Origin: Karalla daura
Taxonomy: Eukaryota > Chordata > Actinopteri > Chaetodontiformes > Leiognathidae
Direction of reading: 5' to 3'
Length of the DNA: 64,000 bases
Assembly: GCA_029224185.1 (NCBI GenBank)
Contig: CM055197.1
Span: 17,894,642 to 17,958,641 of the forward strand
Part shown: piece after piece, positions 54,001 through 64,000 of the stretch
How positions within the stretch are numbered: the stretch's first letter is position 1
Layout of the letters: each line of letters starts with the position of its first letter
Translations under genes and position numbers: made by a program
Notes under the pieces: model-generated
Databases searched by the model: none
What the model saw: only the letters and a program-made list of their open reading frames with translations
Told to the model about the DNA's origin: nothing

Positions 54001-57000
54001 CCACGGCAACGTCTTCAGACTTTTTTGTTTTGTCTGACAAATTAAAAAGCGAATAAGACAGAAATCTCTCAGATTCAAGTACCCTTTCTGAGCGGTCAAT
54101 TCAACTCTTCATTTAGTGCTGTGCTAATTCAGTCACATCGGAGCGGACGACCCTACCTTTTTCTGGAGCAGACAGTGGAAGATGAAGATGAACATTCCCT
54201 GCAGGGTGTTGAAGATGGTGAAGAGGTAAGCCATCACGATGGAGGATTCGTTCAGGAAGAGCAGGCCGAAGGACCACGTCAGCCCCAGCAGGCACAGCAG
54301 GGCGAAGGCACCCAGCACCCACGACCTGGAAAACGGAGCCAAGAGCCAACGTTAACAAGTCAAATGGCAAAACTTCGGAGAATTTCCAACAGCTTGTAAA
54401 GCGATAGCCTCGTTTGCCATCTCCCTTTTCAGAAACCTGCACTGACAGCAAAACGCAGTCCATGAATGTCAATAAAAGGTTTTGTCACGGACGTGCGTTC
54501 TGTGTCTGACACTGGGTCAAAACATTTTTTTTTCCCCTCAGAGTTTCTGGCTGAAGAGACTGCAGACGCAGCGGGTTTCCAGCGAAAGCAGGGAGGAAAT
54601 GAGATAACGCCACAGTCGCTTTCAACGACGATGGCCGGCCAATATCGATACACACCGGAGAAGCTGAGCCGAGATACGGCGGAGAACGAGGAGGAGGAGA
54701 GAAGAACAACATGTCACATGAGAGCGAATGCACTGACAGACGAGAGGCAGCGCTGAGAGGCTGATTAGACTTGCTGTCAAGTTTTTGGCGCTTTTTATAC
54801 CAGAATGCTCTTTTTTTTCTCTTCCTTTCCCCTGTCTGATGAATCACACGGAACGGGACCAAATATTTCATTTCTTTTTTAGAAACCACCTACCACATTT
54901 GACACAGAAAGTGAACACAAAGCGGCTTTCGGATATGCCCTAATTAATGACAGCTAATGAGTTCTGACTTCCCAGAATTACATGTGAAATCCGGCATCCG
55001 CTAATGCGGCTTTCTGCAGGCTTGAGACAAACCTGAGAGCTGATTCAATGACCTCTTTTTTTTTCCCTCCGTTTTTGGGTCTGGTTGCCTAAAAAAATCA
55101 CGCGCCCACATAACATGTTTTGGCCTGCCCTCAAACATATTGTTGAACAAGAATCCAGGAGCTAAAATGCACGGGGACTTTCATCGAGCAAATGCAGCCC
55201 ACTGGAAGTGGAAAGATGAAGGTGGGGGGGGGGTCCTTTCTCCTGTTTCCACCATCTTTAATCTACCAGCCGTGGTCGAGCCGAGTCTTCCAAGGAAGCC
55301 TGTAAACTACGCCAGCACAGCAGCGGTGAAGACGAAGCAAAGGTCAAAAAACGCAGTTATGAAGAAATAAAAAAAAAAGCAATATGAGCCCAGATGAGCG
55401 CAAATACGAAAACCGTGAAATAAAATAGAAAAGAAAGGCGGCAAGCCCTACGAGCCAAAATAAGAGAGGCTGAGAGGGAGGAAATATTGGTTTGGGCGGG
55501 TTTTAAGGGGAGAGGGAAAAATCAAATAAATGAGCGCAGGGCGGGGAGCTAATCTCCCAGAGTGACACCGCTCACCTGATACCCCCCAGCCGGGACGAGT
55601 CGGGTTTCATGGACGTGGAGTGCTTCACCATCTTGAACATCGTCACCACCAGGAAGATGACGTTGACCTGTCGGAACAGCCGCACATCGTGGTTAACAGA
55701 CTGCACTTAGAAAAGCATCGAGTTCCCGCTGTCACGGGACCGGCAGAGAAGCTGAGGTGACAGTGCTAACGCCAAAAGACTACCCTGCAAGGCTAAAGGA
55801 ACCGCCATTAGCTATCAGATCATGCAATATAACAGACGTATGTGATGAATACATTTCTTATTTTAGAAAAGTCACTCAAAGACCTGTGACGTTCTCACGA
55901 TGCTATGTGGGGAAACGATAGCAAGAAAATAATTGTGCAGAATTGAAAGGGTGAGACAATCCTGAAATGTGAGCTTCTGGGCCCGTGAAAAATGACATCA
56001 ACAATTATCACAATGGCTGTCCATTGATTTCCTATCAGTCAGCGCATCGATTCCTTGACAAGCTGTCTCGGCTCGCCTCGTATATCACGTTGGCTAGTTT
56101 AATCAATGACAGCGGATCCTCTTTTATGAGCCCTTGACGTGTTTTGAAAGGAAAACTCTGAAACGGTATGCAGAGCTGTCCAATAATCACAGTGGGGTAA
56201 ACACCACATTTTCATTTCTGCAGCATTTCGAAACACGAAAAATGAAATCCTCGACTCGAGCGCAGTTGCTTGAGGGGACGCGCCTTGTTGCACCCGACCA
56301 CCGGTTGGAGGTTTTTTTTGTGTTGACTTGGCCTGTTGCTTAATCTACAGTGGCCCTGGCTCAATAGCAGCCGCCAACACCAGCATACCTTCACCAAGAG
56401 AAATAAAAACACGCAGTGCCTCAGTGCACATCATAAAGTGCCCCGATTTTCAAAAAAGAAAGGAAAACAGTCAAAGGCTGGCGCTTTGGTCTGCTTCACA
56501 CAGCTCTGGCCTTTAACACGAGCCGCGCGGAGAGTTTCTCCTCCCTCGTTTGTTTGACATTACAGTCAAACAGAAAGTGCAAATCCTCGCTGAGTATAAC
56601 AATGTGCGAGCGCGCCGAGGTCAAAAACCGGCCCGATGTGCCACGGACAATAGCCCCAAAACTGCCTGGAAAGGATGAGGGCCCGGGCGAGCGCCATATT
56701 TTAGAAGCGATTTTCGCCAAGGCCAGGAAAAACACTGCCGTGATTCAAGCCATACATCCCGAAAAAGGTTTTCCATGCTCTCAGGACGTCTCTCTGTAAG
56801 CACTGGAGGGCCCGTGGCCACCGAGGGAAAGGCAGGAGATGCGCTTCAATTTGGGCCTGATACCACATTTAAACCTTTGAAATGCACTCCGGTAAATATT
56901 CAACGAAAACAAGTCCATATCCGGACCCCTCCGTTATTAAAAACGTCTATGCCATATCTGCTCTGAGCGAGCGTTCCGAGAGCGTGACCAATCCACTGTA

Positions 57001-58231
57001 CGTGAAGCAAAATAAACGGCCGAGAGCATGACCTGGCACGAAAACAAAGCGGTTTGTAAAAAGTACCTCGTTTTCATCCATTCTCCTCTGTTTAAATGGG
57101 CGGGCGGGTGGAAAGCAGATGGAACGCGGCAAAGAAAGATGGAGGAAAGGAAGAGAGGAAGAGAGAAAGGAGTGGCCGCAGCAGAGAGCAGACAGAGGCT
57201 TTTAGATCACACGGCTTAGACCGACGGCGAGTTTTGTCTCCCAGCCACTGGGGCCGATTTACGTCCGCATGAGCCGAGTGGCTGGAGATGCATTTAACAC
57301 AGCTGCGAGAGATGACACAGATCCGATGAGACAGACAGACGGACAGTGGAGAGAGCGAGCGAGCCAGGCACTCTGCAGAAAGCCGAGGCAAAAACTACAT
57401 ATGGACCCCCCAACCCCCAACCCCCCTCATGCCCGGTCTCTGAGGGACAGGCCTCTACAATATTCAGGTCTCCGGCTTCTCTGCTAAGAACGGTGCAAAA
57501 AGAAAGGGAAAAAAAAAGAAAAGGGAAAAATATGTAGGTACGAAAGCAGAGCTGCCTACGCAGCATTTAAGTTTTACATGCGTTTACGGCCTACGGACAG
57601 ATTTACATGTGTGCTGAAGAATCCGTGCGTGTGTTTGTTCAGGGCCGTGAGCTTGCATTCCTGCATGCATGCATGTGCACGTTCAGCAAATGTTTGTGCG
57701 TGTGTGCGCGCGCACATTGTGAACACCCAGCGCACCACATGAAATATTAAAAGGTGAAGATGGAGATGTCCGTGCGCTGCGATTGGCTGGGGATGTGTCA
57801 TGATCCTCAGCAGGGCTATGAGCTGTGGTAATGGTTGTCTGGCCCACCCACTCATTACTTCCATGTTAACCCCCCCCACTCCTCCTCCTCCACCCTCCAT
57901 CCCTCCCTCGCTCCACTACCACCACCACCACCACCACACCACCATCACCCCTGTTTTCCCACTGAGCAAATGACCTTCACGCCTGAGACGATTTCTCCCC
58001 CTGATTGCGGGCGGGGAGCATTCGCTAGATGTACAGCCAGGACCAAACAGCTTTAAGTTGTTGCCGCTCGCCAATTCTGATTCCAGAGGATTTCATAGCT
58101 GAGCGGACACTGATGTCCTCGTGTCAGCTATAATGGGACCACTTTGCTTTCATGCAAATTGATCGGAGAAAGAAGAGCTAAGAGGCTGCCAGCACGGGGA
58201 AATCTATAAACTGTTTTCAAAGCTTCTCTCC

Positions 58232-58317
<86 letters not shown>

Positions 58318-60966
58318 AAGAGGCACTGCTATCACACGCATGTGAAGAAAATTAAGACTCACCACGATTATGAAGGTTACGGGTCCGATGAAGCTCCAGA
58401 TGAAATGATTATCAACCCTCAGCCAGCATCTGCAGGGCGCAAAAAGGCGAAATCAAGTCTATTGAATCATCTCATTGCCAAAACAAAGCTGTGTCTCATC
58501 GATCGGGGGCCCGGGCAGAGCAGGACGGATGATAGGCCACGGCGGCGGCACGAGGAGAGACTCCTCGGACCACGGAGAAGAAAACCCGACCTTGAGGCAG
58601 CGCTGGCCACGTGCCACGTGAGAGGCTGCGGTCTCTCTACTTCGTGACTTCACGGTCTGCAAACGTCTACGAACGCGGGATGTCGAATTACGTACCCAAT
58701 GGTAAACAATGGCGTCGGCGGAGAACGGACCGCACCTCGGGCCACGTTCATCGCCGGGAAGCAGAGACAAAGCGAGGGCTCGAGATGTACAAAAATGGGG
58801 GTTTACTTGAATCCCATAAATTAGAGGACTGCAGTCTAACAAATCATAAAGCGTGCTGCTTGGATGAAGACCAGCGGGGAAGTGCATAAACTTTTAACTG
58901 ACGAGGGCGGCAATTATCCACATGCGAAGAGTGAAAAAACCCAGCGGGCCGGCGCATTCATTAACGTTGCAGCCTCGCTCGCCGTCTCTCTTCTTCTGGC
59001 AGTGACAGGGTGTAAATTTGCTGGGGGGGGGCGGAGGTGGGCCGCCCTTTGTGATATCTCCATCATTAGCGGTACGCTGCGGTCCGGACTTTGAATCGCA
59101 AAACGCACGTGAGGGGTGTGTGTGTGTGTGTGTGTGCGTGCACTCACGCCCGCTGCGTGCCGTAGCTCCTGTAGTCGATGGCGGCCGAGATCCCCACCAC
59201 CACGGCCGGGATGAGGTACCCGGAGACGTAGTAGTACTTCCTGCGCGAGAACTCGCTCTCGAACACCTCGACCAGCATGAGGTACAGCTGCACGCCCTCC
59301 AGACACATCCAGGCGAAGGCGGCCAGGAAGCAGAAGTGGAGGACGCCGGCGATGATGGAGCACACCAGCTGACGGGAGGACACGTGCAGGCGTTACACAT
59401 GGGGGAGGGGGGTGGTGGTGGGGGGGGGATAAGAGGCTGCTCACAGGAAGTCTGACATTTCCTCCACGCTCCTAGCGGCTGATTACAACTTACCCGATGT
59501 CTCATTCTGGAAGTCTAAAAAGTTGCTCGATTGGTGATATTATCCCATCTCAGCTCGATGACAACTTGGGCAGGAAGACGGCTCTAATAAATACCCGTGA
59601 TCGGATCTAAGTTTGCTCTCTACGCCGTGAAGAGTCAATCAAAAATGGTTTTAGCGTCTTCGACCACAATATTTTGGTTTTGGTTTGGCCTGTAACTTTC
59701 ATTGTTCCGAGGCAAAACGCTTTCAGAAGCAAAACCGTCAAACCCCCGTTTTTCACCCCTGTCCCGAAACACAGACTCGGCTCGGTTACTGAAATGGCGA
59801 ACCTTGCGGAGCTGAGGAGCCAGATATCATTTCCCTCCGGAGGCTAAGGAGACAAATCCAGAGCTGAGAGGGGAGTGAGCGCTGGCTTTCCGTTCATCTG
59901 GTGGACAGAAACACAGCTGGACGTGTAAGAAGGCAGCTGTTTGCTAACGCGTTTGACAGCTTGTTTCTCTGGCCCCAAACGGCCAGAAATGTTCAAGGCT
60001 GTTTTTTTTTTAAAGCCAAGATATCTACATTTACGGTAAACCTCAAAGATTAATGTCCAGTCAAAGGTTCAGTAGACTTGTTTATGAAATTGCTAATTGA
60101 TGATCAAGCCAGGACAAACAGTGAAAAAAAAAATCCATGGAACTAAAACTAAGAGGAATGCATCTTCTCCCTGAGACGGCTCGGCTCCTCGAGCTGATCT
60201 ATGTCTGGCGTACAATAAAATGCATACATAAAAGGCGCCCGTAAGTTATTCTAGTCAGAAAAACTGGGAGGAAAAATCCTGAAAAGCCACTGGCAGGTCC
60301 GTCGATAAAATGCATACTGTGCAACAAAGCTTTGTTCAAAGCCCTGGATCTTTATTTCCAGTTCCACTGAAGATCCGGCTGTTTTCAAAGACGGAAATAA
60401 AGTAAGGGGGGGCCTGCGTATGAAATCATGCCTCGAATATTTCTGTTTGATAAAATGACGCGGCCATGAAAGAACCCATCAGCCTGTGTATAAATATTTC
60501 ATATCGAATCAGCATCGTACATCTCCAGGTGAGGGGGAACAGGCGGACGGGGAACGGATGCGCGGCACTTCAACCTAAATCACCGAAAGCCAGTCACTCG
60601 AGTGCTCACAGGCTAGTCCCTCCCCCCGCTCGTCAGCTCACAAACTCACCGGGAGGTTTCGGGAAAAAAAAAAAAAAACGACGCTCCGTACCTTGGGCTC
60701 GGTCAGGTTGATGCCCACGAGGTAGACGAGCTCGCCGACGAAGAGGTTGAGGCAGAGGTTCTTGTGGATGGTGTTGCGGTCGCTCTGCAGGCCCCTGAAG
60801 AAGCAGAAGGTGAAGAGGCTGATGGCCAGGCACACCAGGGACACGGCGATGCCCATGCGCGTGATGACGGTGAGGAGGAGCTCGTGGACGCTGCCGTCGC
60901 CCTGCGAAGGGAGGGGGACAGAGGGAGGGGGAGAGGGAGAGAGAGAGAGAGAGAGAGGCGGAGAAA

Positions 60967-61014
<48 letters not shown>

Positions 61015-64000
61015 GAGAGAGAGAGACGTGACGGGCTGACCTTTGACCTTTGGCTCCGCTCTGCAGTGCGGTCGGTGGCATTTACGCACACGCGGCTGAC
61101 GGAAATATCAACATATACGCGCGCTTTTAATGAAAACGAACATTCCTAGGCTTCGTGGTACCGACCGTCCCCCCTGATCCGCTGGCTATTAAAAAGTTAT
61201 TTCCCAGAGTTCCGGTGAAGAAGTAATGAAGTCCACTTCTGAGCAGAACGTTGATCCGAGGCTAATAGGAGGCCCTGGCAGTCGGCGATGACAACCAGAG
61301 CCGATATCTCCCAAAGTGGAGTCTTTTTGGTACAAAAGGCCTCTTTTGTTTCCACAAAGACGGTACCCCTGTTGAGCTCCTGTGGAGGACCGAAATCAAA
61401 TGAAGCCATTTTGAACTAAAAATATCGCATCCTCTGAAGATGGCTGCTCGATTCGCTGTTTATGTCAGACTGCTAAGGCCTCATTTAAGCTTCTGACAAA
61501 CTATACAATGTATTTTTACCCAACAGGGGAACAGAGGACTTTTTTTTTTCTTCCGTCCATCTCTGGAGAGAGCTGCATTGAAAAAGCATTAGGAGGATTT
61601 CTTTTTCTTTTTTTTAAATTGAATTCAGATACGGCAGGGGGAAGAAAAAAAGGTAAAAACTGATGCAACCCGCACATGGAAGACTGACAGGCTTTTCGCT
61701 GCGAGCCTGTCCTTTGACCTGGTTGTATGTCCGTAAGACTCCGTATGACTTCAGCCCAACAGCCACGGCAAAGAGCGGCGGCCACGTGACGTGACGTCCC
61801 AGTGGTTCTTGAGGTCAAGTCACGGCGCGTCTCACGGAAAAATGCCCAAATCCGGGAACCGGGCAAATGCTGAAGTGACTCGACCGTACCGAATATCATC
61901 CAAGGACGCGGTGGCCTGAGAGTCGGGCCAGTCCCTCCCTCCTGTGATATTTGTGACTTTATTGGGGGCAGGAGGCGCAGTGGAGGTGAAGGGCAGGGAG
62001 ACTGGTGCGAGGCGCAGCCCGGGCCCCCAGGCTCTGGTTTCAAGCTGCGGTCTGGGCTGAGGTTAAGTCGGATGACGGGGACAGAGTTCACGAGTTGGGG
62101 CTTATTATTAAAATGAACCACAAACGTATCCCCCACGCTTATTGCTGGCGGGGTCCCTGCCACACATGCTATTTATCACGTAATTGGATTGTAATTGCGT
62201 TACGCGACCCAACGGATCTTGCACCACTTCGGGAGGAGCGGAAACACGAGTCGGAGCCGAGGCCGCGGCGTCTCCCGCCACGTTCGGGGGGGACGAGCGC
62301 GCTGAGGACTATTAGACACGGACCGTAGGTGAAATATAATTACTTCTGATAACGGTGCGGCACTTTCCGTCGTGATTCACCGTCCCGCTCTTTTAAAGTG
62401 ACAGCCCGCTTCCTTTTCTCCACCTCCCTCCCCGCCCCCACGCCCCGTACCTTCTCCTCCAGCGATAACCTAATCATCTCCCCTGAAACGCCGCTCTTGT
62501 TCGTACGGCGAGACGGGGGAGCCGGGCCCGGCCGAGGCGGGACGGCCACTTACCACGTTACCCCGGTGGGCCATGAGGATGGCGAAGTTGGTCAGGTGGC
62601 TGCACGAGCAGGTGGTGTGGCTCTTGTTGGTGTCCAGCAGTTTGCAGCCCTGCGTGGACCAGTATCCCATCATGCTGCGCTCTGAATAATTCCAGAAGGA
62701 GCAGTTGGGGTTGTAGTAGTGCTCTTTCTACAAAGCGGCCAGCGCGGGGGGGGAGAAGAGGGGGGAGGGGAAGAAAAACGATTAAACATATATGAACACG
62801 TGCTGCAAAATGCATGACTAGTACACAAACAGAGCCTGTATATTTCATATCTGTAACCGTAGGAAACAGGATGTGCGGACTGCGTTCACTGGGAGCTGGT
62901 TTTGCCAGCTACCAGCCAGACATTTGTTACATGCGATGGATGGCGGAGGAAAGCGGGATGAGGGAGAGCTAACAAAGATGTAAATCAGAACCAGTTCACC
63001 TAAGCAGGAGACAACAGACAACACGCCCGACTTGCTCCCCAGCCTCTGCTACTCTACTCTTAATATAATGACAGTGGTGCAAGACGGCACAGCATTTTCC
63101 CACCGGGGCAAAAGCCCAAGCAGGCTATTCATGTATTTTAACAGCCCAAAACTCAGGCGGTGTCTCGGGGGGGGGGGGACTTACATCCAGGTGCTCCAAC
63201 GTGAAGATGACGGGGTCGGCCACAAACACCCGGCTGGACTCCTTGGTTATGGAGGCGGACAGGATGTGGGAGTTGACGGTGAGGGAGAGGTTGCGCTTGC
63301 TCATGTCGCCCATTCCCCGAAGCGTGGCGTTCTCGGTGCTGAGGAACTGGCCCAGGTGTTTGTAGAGCACGAACACGAGCTTGGCCACACCTGCAAACCG
63401 GCACAAATCGATACCTCAGACACGGTGAGTTATAAGCGGGCGGAGAGAAGCAAATGCGCCGCCGAAAGGACGTTCGTCTTGTGGAGAGTTTGGCTGTCGG
63501 TGGCTCGGCTAAACATGGAAACGAGGAAAAAGACAAAGTGTCCCCGCAGCAACCGCCGCTTTGCCTTAGCGGCTATCTGAGGCACTGCGATGAGAACGCT
63601 GCATAAGGAGCAGCTCTGCTAAATTGTCTTTTAAATCTGAGGCCGATTCATTCTGGGACAACTTTTAACGACACGTACCAGAATCACGGAGGGGAAAAAA
63701 ATTGCGATCGTAATTCTATGCCGGAAACCTGCTGTTTCCAGTGAACCCGGGAACACGAACCTCCATTAAAAGCACCAGTCGGTGCTTTACATTTCTTTTA
63801 GCGGAGACATTCAGGAAATAAAATGCGGCGTGTCAGATATGTTGAGCTGCGGGAACGCTGGGCATATCTCGATGAAGAGAAGGCGCGTGGCCTCACTTCA
63901 AAATGTCAGGCGTTTTCAAAGGAAGGTTACGACATGCTCAAATGCAACTAAATGTCTGTGCGGAAAGTTGGTTTCTCTCACCGTTTTTGCTGTTGACTTT
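45486..64000 (-). CDS. adgrl2: Latrophilin (adhesion GPCR subfamily L), L2-like; 5' end outside window
   Basis: Latrophilins are self-cleaving adhesion GPCRs that bind teneurins and FLRTs at synapses and signal through a tethered agonist. Exons in order: 64000-63982 (partial), 63390-63185, 62727-62554, 60901-60692, 59368-59148, 58429-58363, 55667-55576, 54325-54157, 53055-52926, 51437-51341, 50074-49949 and 46361-45486. They encode the end of the GAIN domain, the GPS, seven helices and the cytoplasmic tail. The lectin, olfactomedin and HormR parts must lie beyond 64000. Paralog: [48 protein letters not shown] and [14 protein letters not shown] match human ADGRL2 as I recall it better than ADGRL1. 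Adjacency to a PKA gene fits either paralog. Latrophilin identity is near certain, L2 about 0.6. Introns are compact for this family. The tail exon is frame-disrupted (see its entry). Confidence 0.93.
46362..49948 (-). other. Latrophilin last intron (3.6 kb)
   Basis: Non-coding. It holds (CA)n runs at 47417-47449 and 48577-48620, a short AAAT run near 46756-46771, and near 49795-49855 a fragment (TGCTAAACTGAGCTAGCC) resembling a dispersed fish repeat. No exon recognised. Confidence 0.6.
49949..50074 (-). CDS. adgrl2: Latrophilin exon: proximal cytoplasmic tail ([10 protein letters not shown])
   Basis: Encodes [34 protein letters not shown] and PPAFHSPG, a very characteristic latrophilin tail segment close to human ADGRL2. 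Acceptor TTCCAG, donor CAG|GTGCAC; phase 1 on both sides. Confidence 0.92.
50877..51060. repeat. (TC)n-rich polypyrimidine microsatellite
   Basis: About 180 bases of CT repeats with TGTCTC interruptions, ending in CCCTCC repeats. It lies in a latrophilin intron about 280 bases downstream (transcript direction) of the exon at 51341-51437. Polypurine/polypyrimidine mirror sequence of this kind can form triplex DNA. Confidence 0.95.
51341..51437 (-). CDS. adgrl2: Latrophilin exon: tail segment [14 protein letters not shown]
   Basis: Encodes [32 protein letters not shown] and one base, nearly invariant in latrophilins. I place the acceptor at TTTCAAGCAG so that the exon begins AGC; AAG three bases upstream is an alternative that adds a Gln. 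The upstream exon ends one base out of phase with either choice (see the 52926 entry). Confidence 0.88.
52926..53055 (-). CDS. adgrl2: Latrophilin exon: juxtamembrane tail [15 protein letters not shown]
   Basis: Encodes [31 protein letters not shown] and [11 protein letters not shown], just after the seventh helix. The Cys pair is a typical juxtamembrane palmitoylation context. As written the exon ends with phase 1, but the next exon (QSRIRRMW) needs phase 0. One base fewer in the ACAACAG before the donor would give SSAT-Q and fix it, so a one-base insertion is suspected. Donor CAG|GTACC. Confidence 0.85.
53056..54156 (-). other. Latrophilin intron (1.1 kb)
   Basis: Non-coding, AT-rich in the middle (53800-54110). 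A C run at 53761-53773 is the only simple repeat of note. Confidence 0.6.
54157..54325 (-). CDS. adgrl2: Latrophilin exon: TM6 and TM7
   Basis: Encodes [20 protein letters not shown] (TM6, with the GLTWSFG motif conserved in adhesion GPCRs), [15 protein letters not shown], and [20 protein letters not shown] (TM7 and start of helix 8). Acceptor TTCCAG, donor AAG|GTAGGG; phases close on both sides. Confidence 0.95.
55576..55667 (-). CDS. adgrl2: Latrophilin exon: TM5 end and third intracellular loop
   Basis: Encodes [20 protein letters not shown] and [10 protein letters not shown] plus two bases. KPDSSRL is conserved in latrophilins between TM5 and TM6. Acceptor GACAG, donor CAG|GTGAGC. Confidence 0.93.
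55668..58362 (-). other. Latrophilin intron (2.7 kb)
   Basis: Non-coding. An (AG)n array at 58237-58312 sits near the donor of the upstream exon. A stretch at about 58070-58200 with an octamer-like ATGCAAAT looks like unique, possibly conserved sequence. A CAC/ACC-rich stretch lies at about 57915-57950. No exon recognised. Confidence 0.6.
58237..58312. repeat. (AG)n microsatellite, about 75 bp
   Basis: AG repeat with one ACAG interruption, 50 bases downstream (transcript direction) of the donor of the latrophilin exon at 58363-58429; it reads as (CT)n in the pre-mRNA. Confidence 0.96.
58363..58429 (-). CDS. adgrl2: Latrophilin exon: extracellular loop 2 Cys and TM5 start
   Basis: Encodes the end of Ala, then [16 protein letters not shown] and VTFIIV. 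The Cys of CWL is the second extracellular loop cysteine that pairs with TM3 in this receptor class. Acceptor TGCAG, donor GTG|GTGAGT; 67 bases with the phase closing. Confidence 0.94.
59148..59368 (-). CDS. adgrl2: Latrophilin exon: TM3 and TM4
   Basis: Encodes [20 protein letters not shown] and [20 protein letters not shown] (TM3 and second intracellular loop), then [20 protein letters not shown] (TM4) and [13 protein letters not shown]. All are strongly conserved latrophilin blocks. Donor GGGC|GTGAGT. Confidence 0.96.
59369..60691 (-). other. Latrophilin intron (1.3 kb)
   Basis: Non-coding. A G run near 59419-59427 and an A run near 60665-60678 close to the upstream exon's donor are the only simple repeats of note; no exon recognised. 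Confidence 0.6.
60692..60901 (-). CDS. adgrl2: Latrophilin exon: TM1 and TM2
   Basis: Encodes [35 protein letters not shown] (TM1), [19 protein letters not shown] and [16 protein letters not shown] (TM2 and first extracellular loop). [15 protein letters not shown] is diagnostic for latrophilins. The acceptor CGCAG is preceded by a TC microsatellite acting as its polypyrimidine tract. 70 codons, phase 0 at both ends. Confidence 0.96.
60938..61026. repeat. (AG)n microsatellite upstream of a splice acceptor
   Basis: AG repeat with short interruptions; on the transcript strand it is (TC)n ending 37 bases before the acceptor of the TM1-TM2 exon and continuous with the C/T-rich tract at the splice site. 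Confidence 0.96.
61027..62553 (-). other. Latrophilin intron, unique-looking part (1.5 kb)
   Basis: Remainder of the intron between the GPS exon and the TM1-TM2 exon. Short runs of T and A are present, but no exon or repeat family was recognised. Confidence 0.55.
62554..62727 (-). CDS. adgrl2: Latrophilin exon: GPS motif and tethered agonist
   Basis: Encodes [36 protein letters not shown], then [16 protein letters not shown] and AHRGNV. The four cysteines and the two tryptophans are those of the GPCR proteolysis site. Autocleavage falls between L and T of HLT, leaving TNFAILM as the N-terminus of the membrane fragment (the Stachel agonist). Phase 0 at both ends; donor GTG|GTAAGT. Confidence 0.97.
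63185..63390 (-). CDS. adgrl2: Latrophilin exon: GAIN subdomain B
   Basis: Encodes (G)[40 protein letters not shown] and [20 protein letters not shown], then [16 protein letters not shown] and [12 protein letters not shown] are shared with human latrophilins. It is part of the GAIN fold that holds the cleaved Stachel strand. Acceptor TTTGCAG, donor GAT|GTAAGT. Confidence 0.95.
63391..63981 (-). other. Latrophilin intron (0.6 kb)
   Basis: Non-coding sequence between two GAIN-domain exons; nothing recognisable in it. Confidence 0.6.
63982..64000 (-). CDS. adgrl2: Latrophilin GAIN exon, 3' end only
   Basis: The window ends inside this exon: KVNSKN plus one base, followed by donor G|GTGAGAG. 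Together with the next exon it reads [16 protein letters not shown], matching the RNGVVKVVFILY-type GAIN segment of latrophilins. The rest of the gene lies beyond base 64000. Confidence 0.85.

Overview
The window is vertebrate nuclear DNA, almost certainly from a teleost fish. Genes have many short exons with GT-AG introns, a tRNA-derived SINE-like repeat of the kind common in teleosts is present, and long CA/GT, GATA and TC microsatellites are scattered throughout. Four protein-coding genes are recognised, all on the minus strand. No bacterial-type operon, CRISPR array or viral gene was seen.

From left to right: (1) bases 1-2977, the first 11 coding exons of gpaa1 (GPI transamidase subunit); the 3' end lies beyond base 1. 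(2) 4221-5779, complete exosc4 (RNA exosome ring subunit, 245 aa, 3 exons); more than half of its first intron is a (CA)n plus a (GATA)n array. (3) 8031-15645, a complete cAMP-dependent protein kinase catalytic subunit (351 aa, 10 exons) with a CpG-rich promoter at about 15.6-16.14 kb. (4) 45486-64000, the 3' part of a latrophilin (adhesion GPCR subfamily L): end of the GAIN domain, GPS, seven-helix domain and cytoplasmic tail; the 5' part lies beyond base 64000. Exon phases close across every junction of genes 1-3.

Between genes 3 and 4 lie about 28.5 kb (15.65-44.2 kb) in which no gene is recognised: AT-rich sequence, microsatellites and repeat fragments, turning more GC/CpG-rich beyond about 36 kb.

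The genes do not form one pathway. Gpaa1 works in the ER membrane, Exosc4 in nuclear and cytoplasmic RNA decay, PKA in cAMP signalling and latrophilin in cell-surface adhesion and synaptic signalling. What ties them together is ancestry. GPAA1 and EXOSC4 are neighbours on human 8q24.3. A PKA catalytic gene lying just downstream of a latrophilin in the same orientation is a vertebrate ohnolog arrangement (PRKACA/ADGRL1 on 19p13, PRKACB/ADGRL2 on 1p31). Residues in both genes here lean to the PRKACB/ADGRL2 side, but that assignment is not secure.

The most notable anomalies are a latrophilin last exon whose recognisable protein is spread over all three frames by about seven single-base homopolymer discrepancies (most likely assembly errors), a GC instead of GT donor in the PKA gene, and a TC microsatellite that forms the polypyrimidine tract of a latrophilin splice acceptor. 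I found no convincing undescribed biological system.
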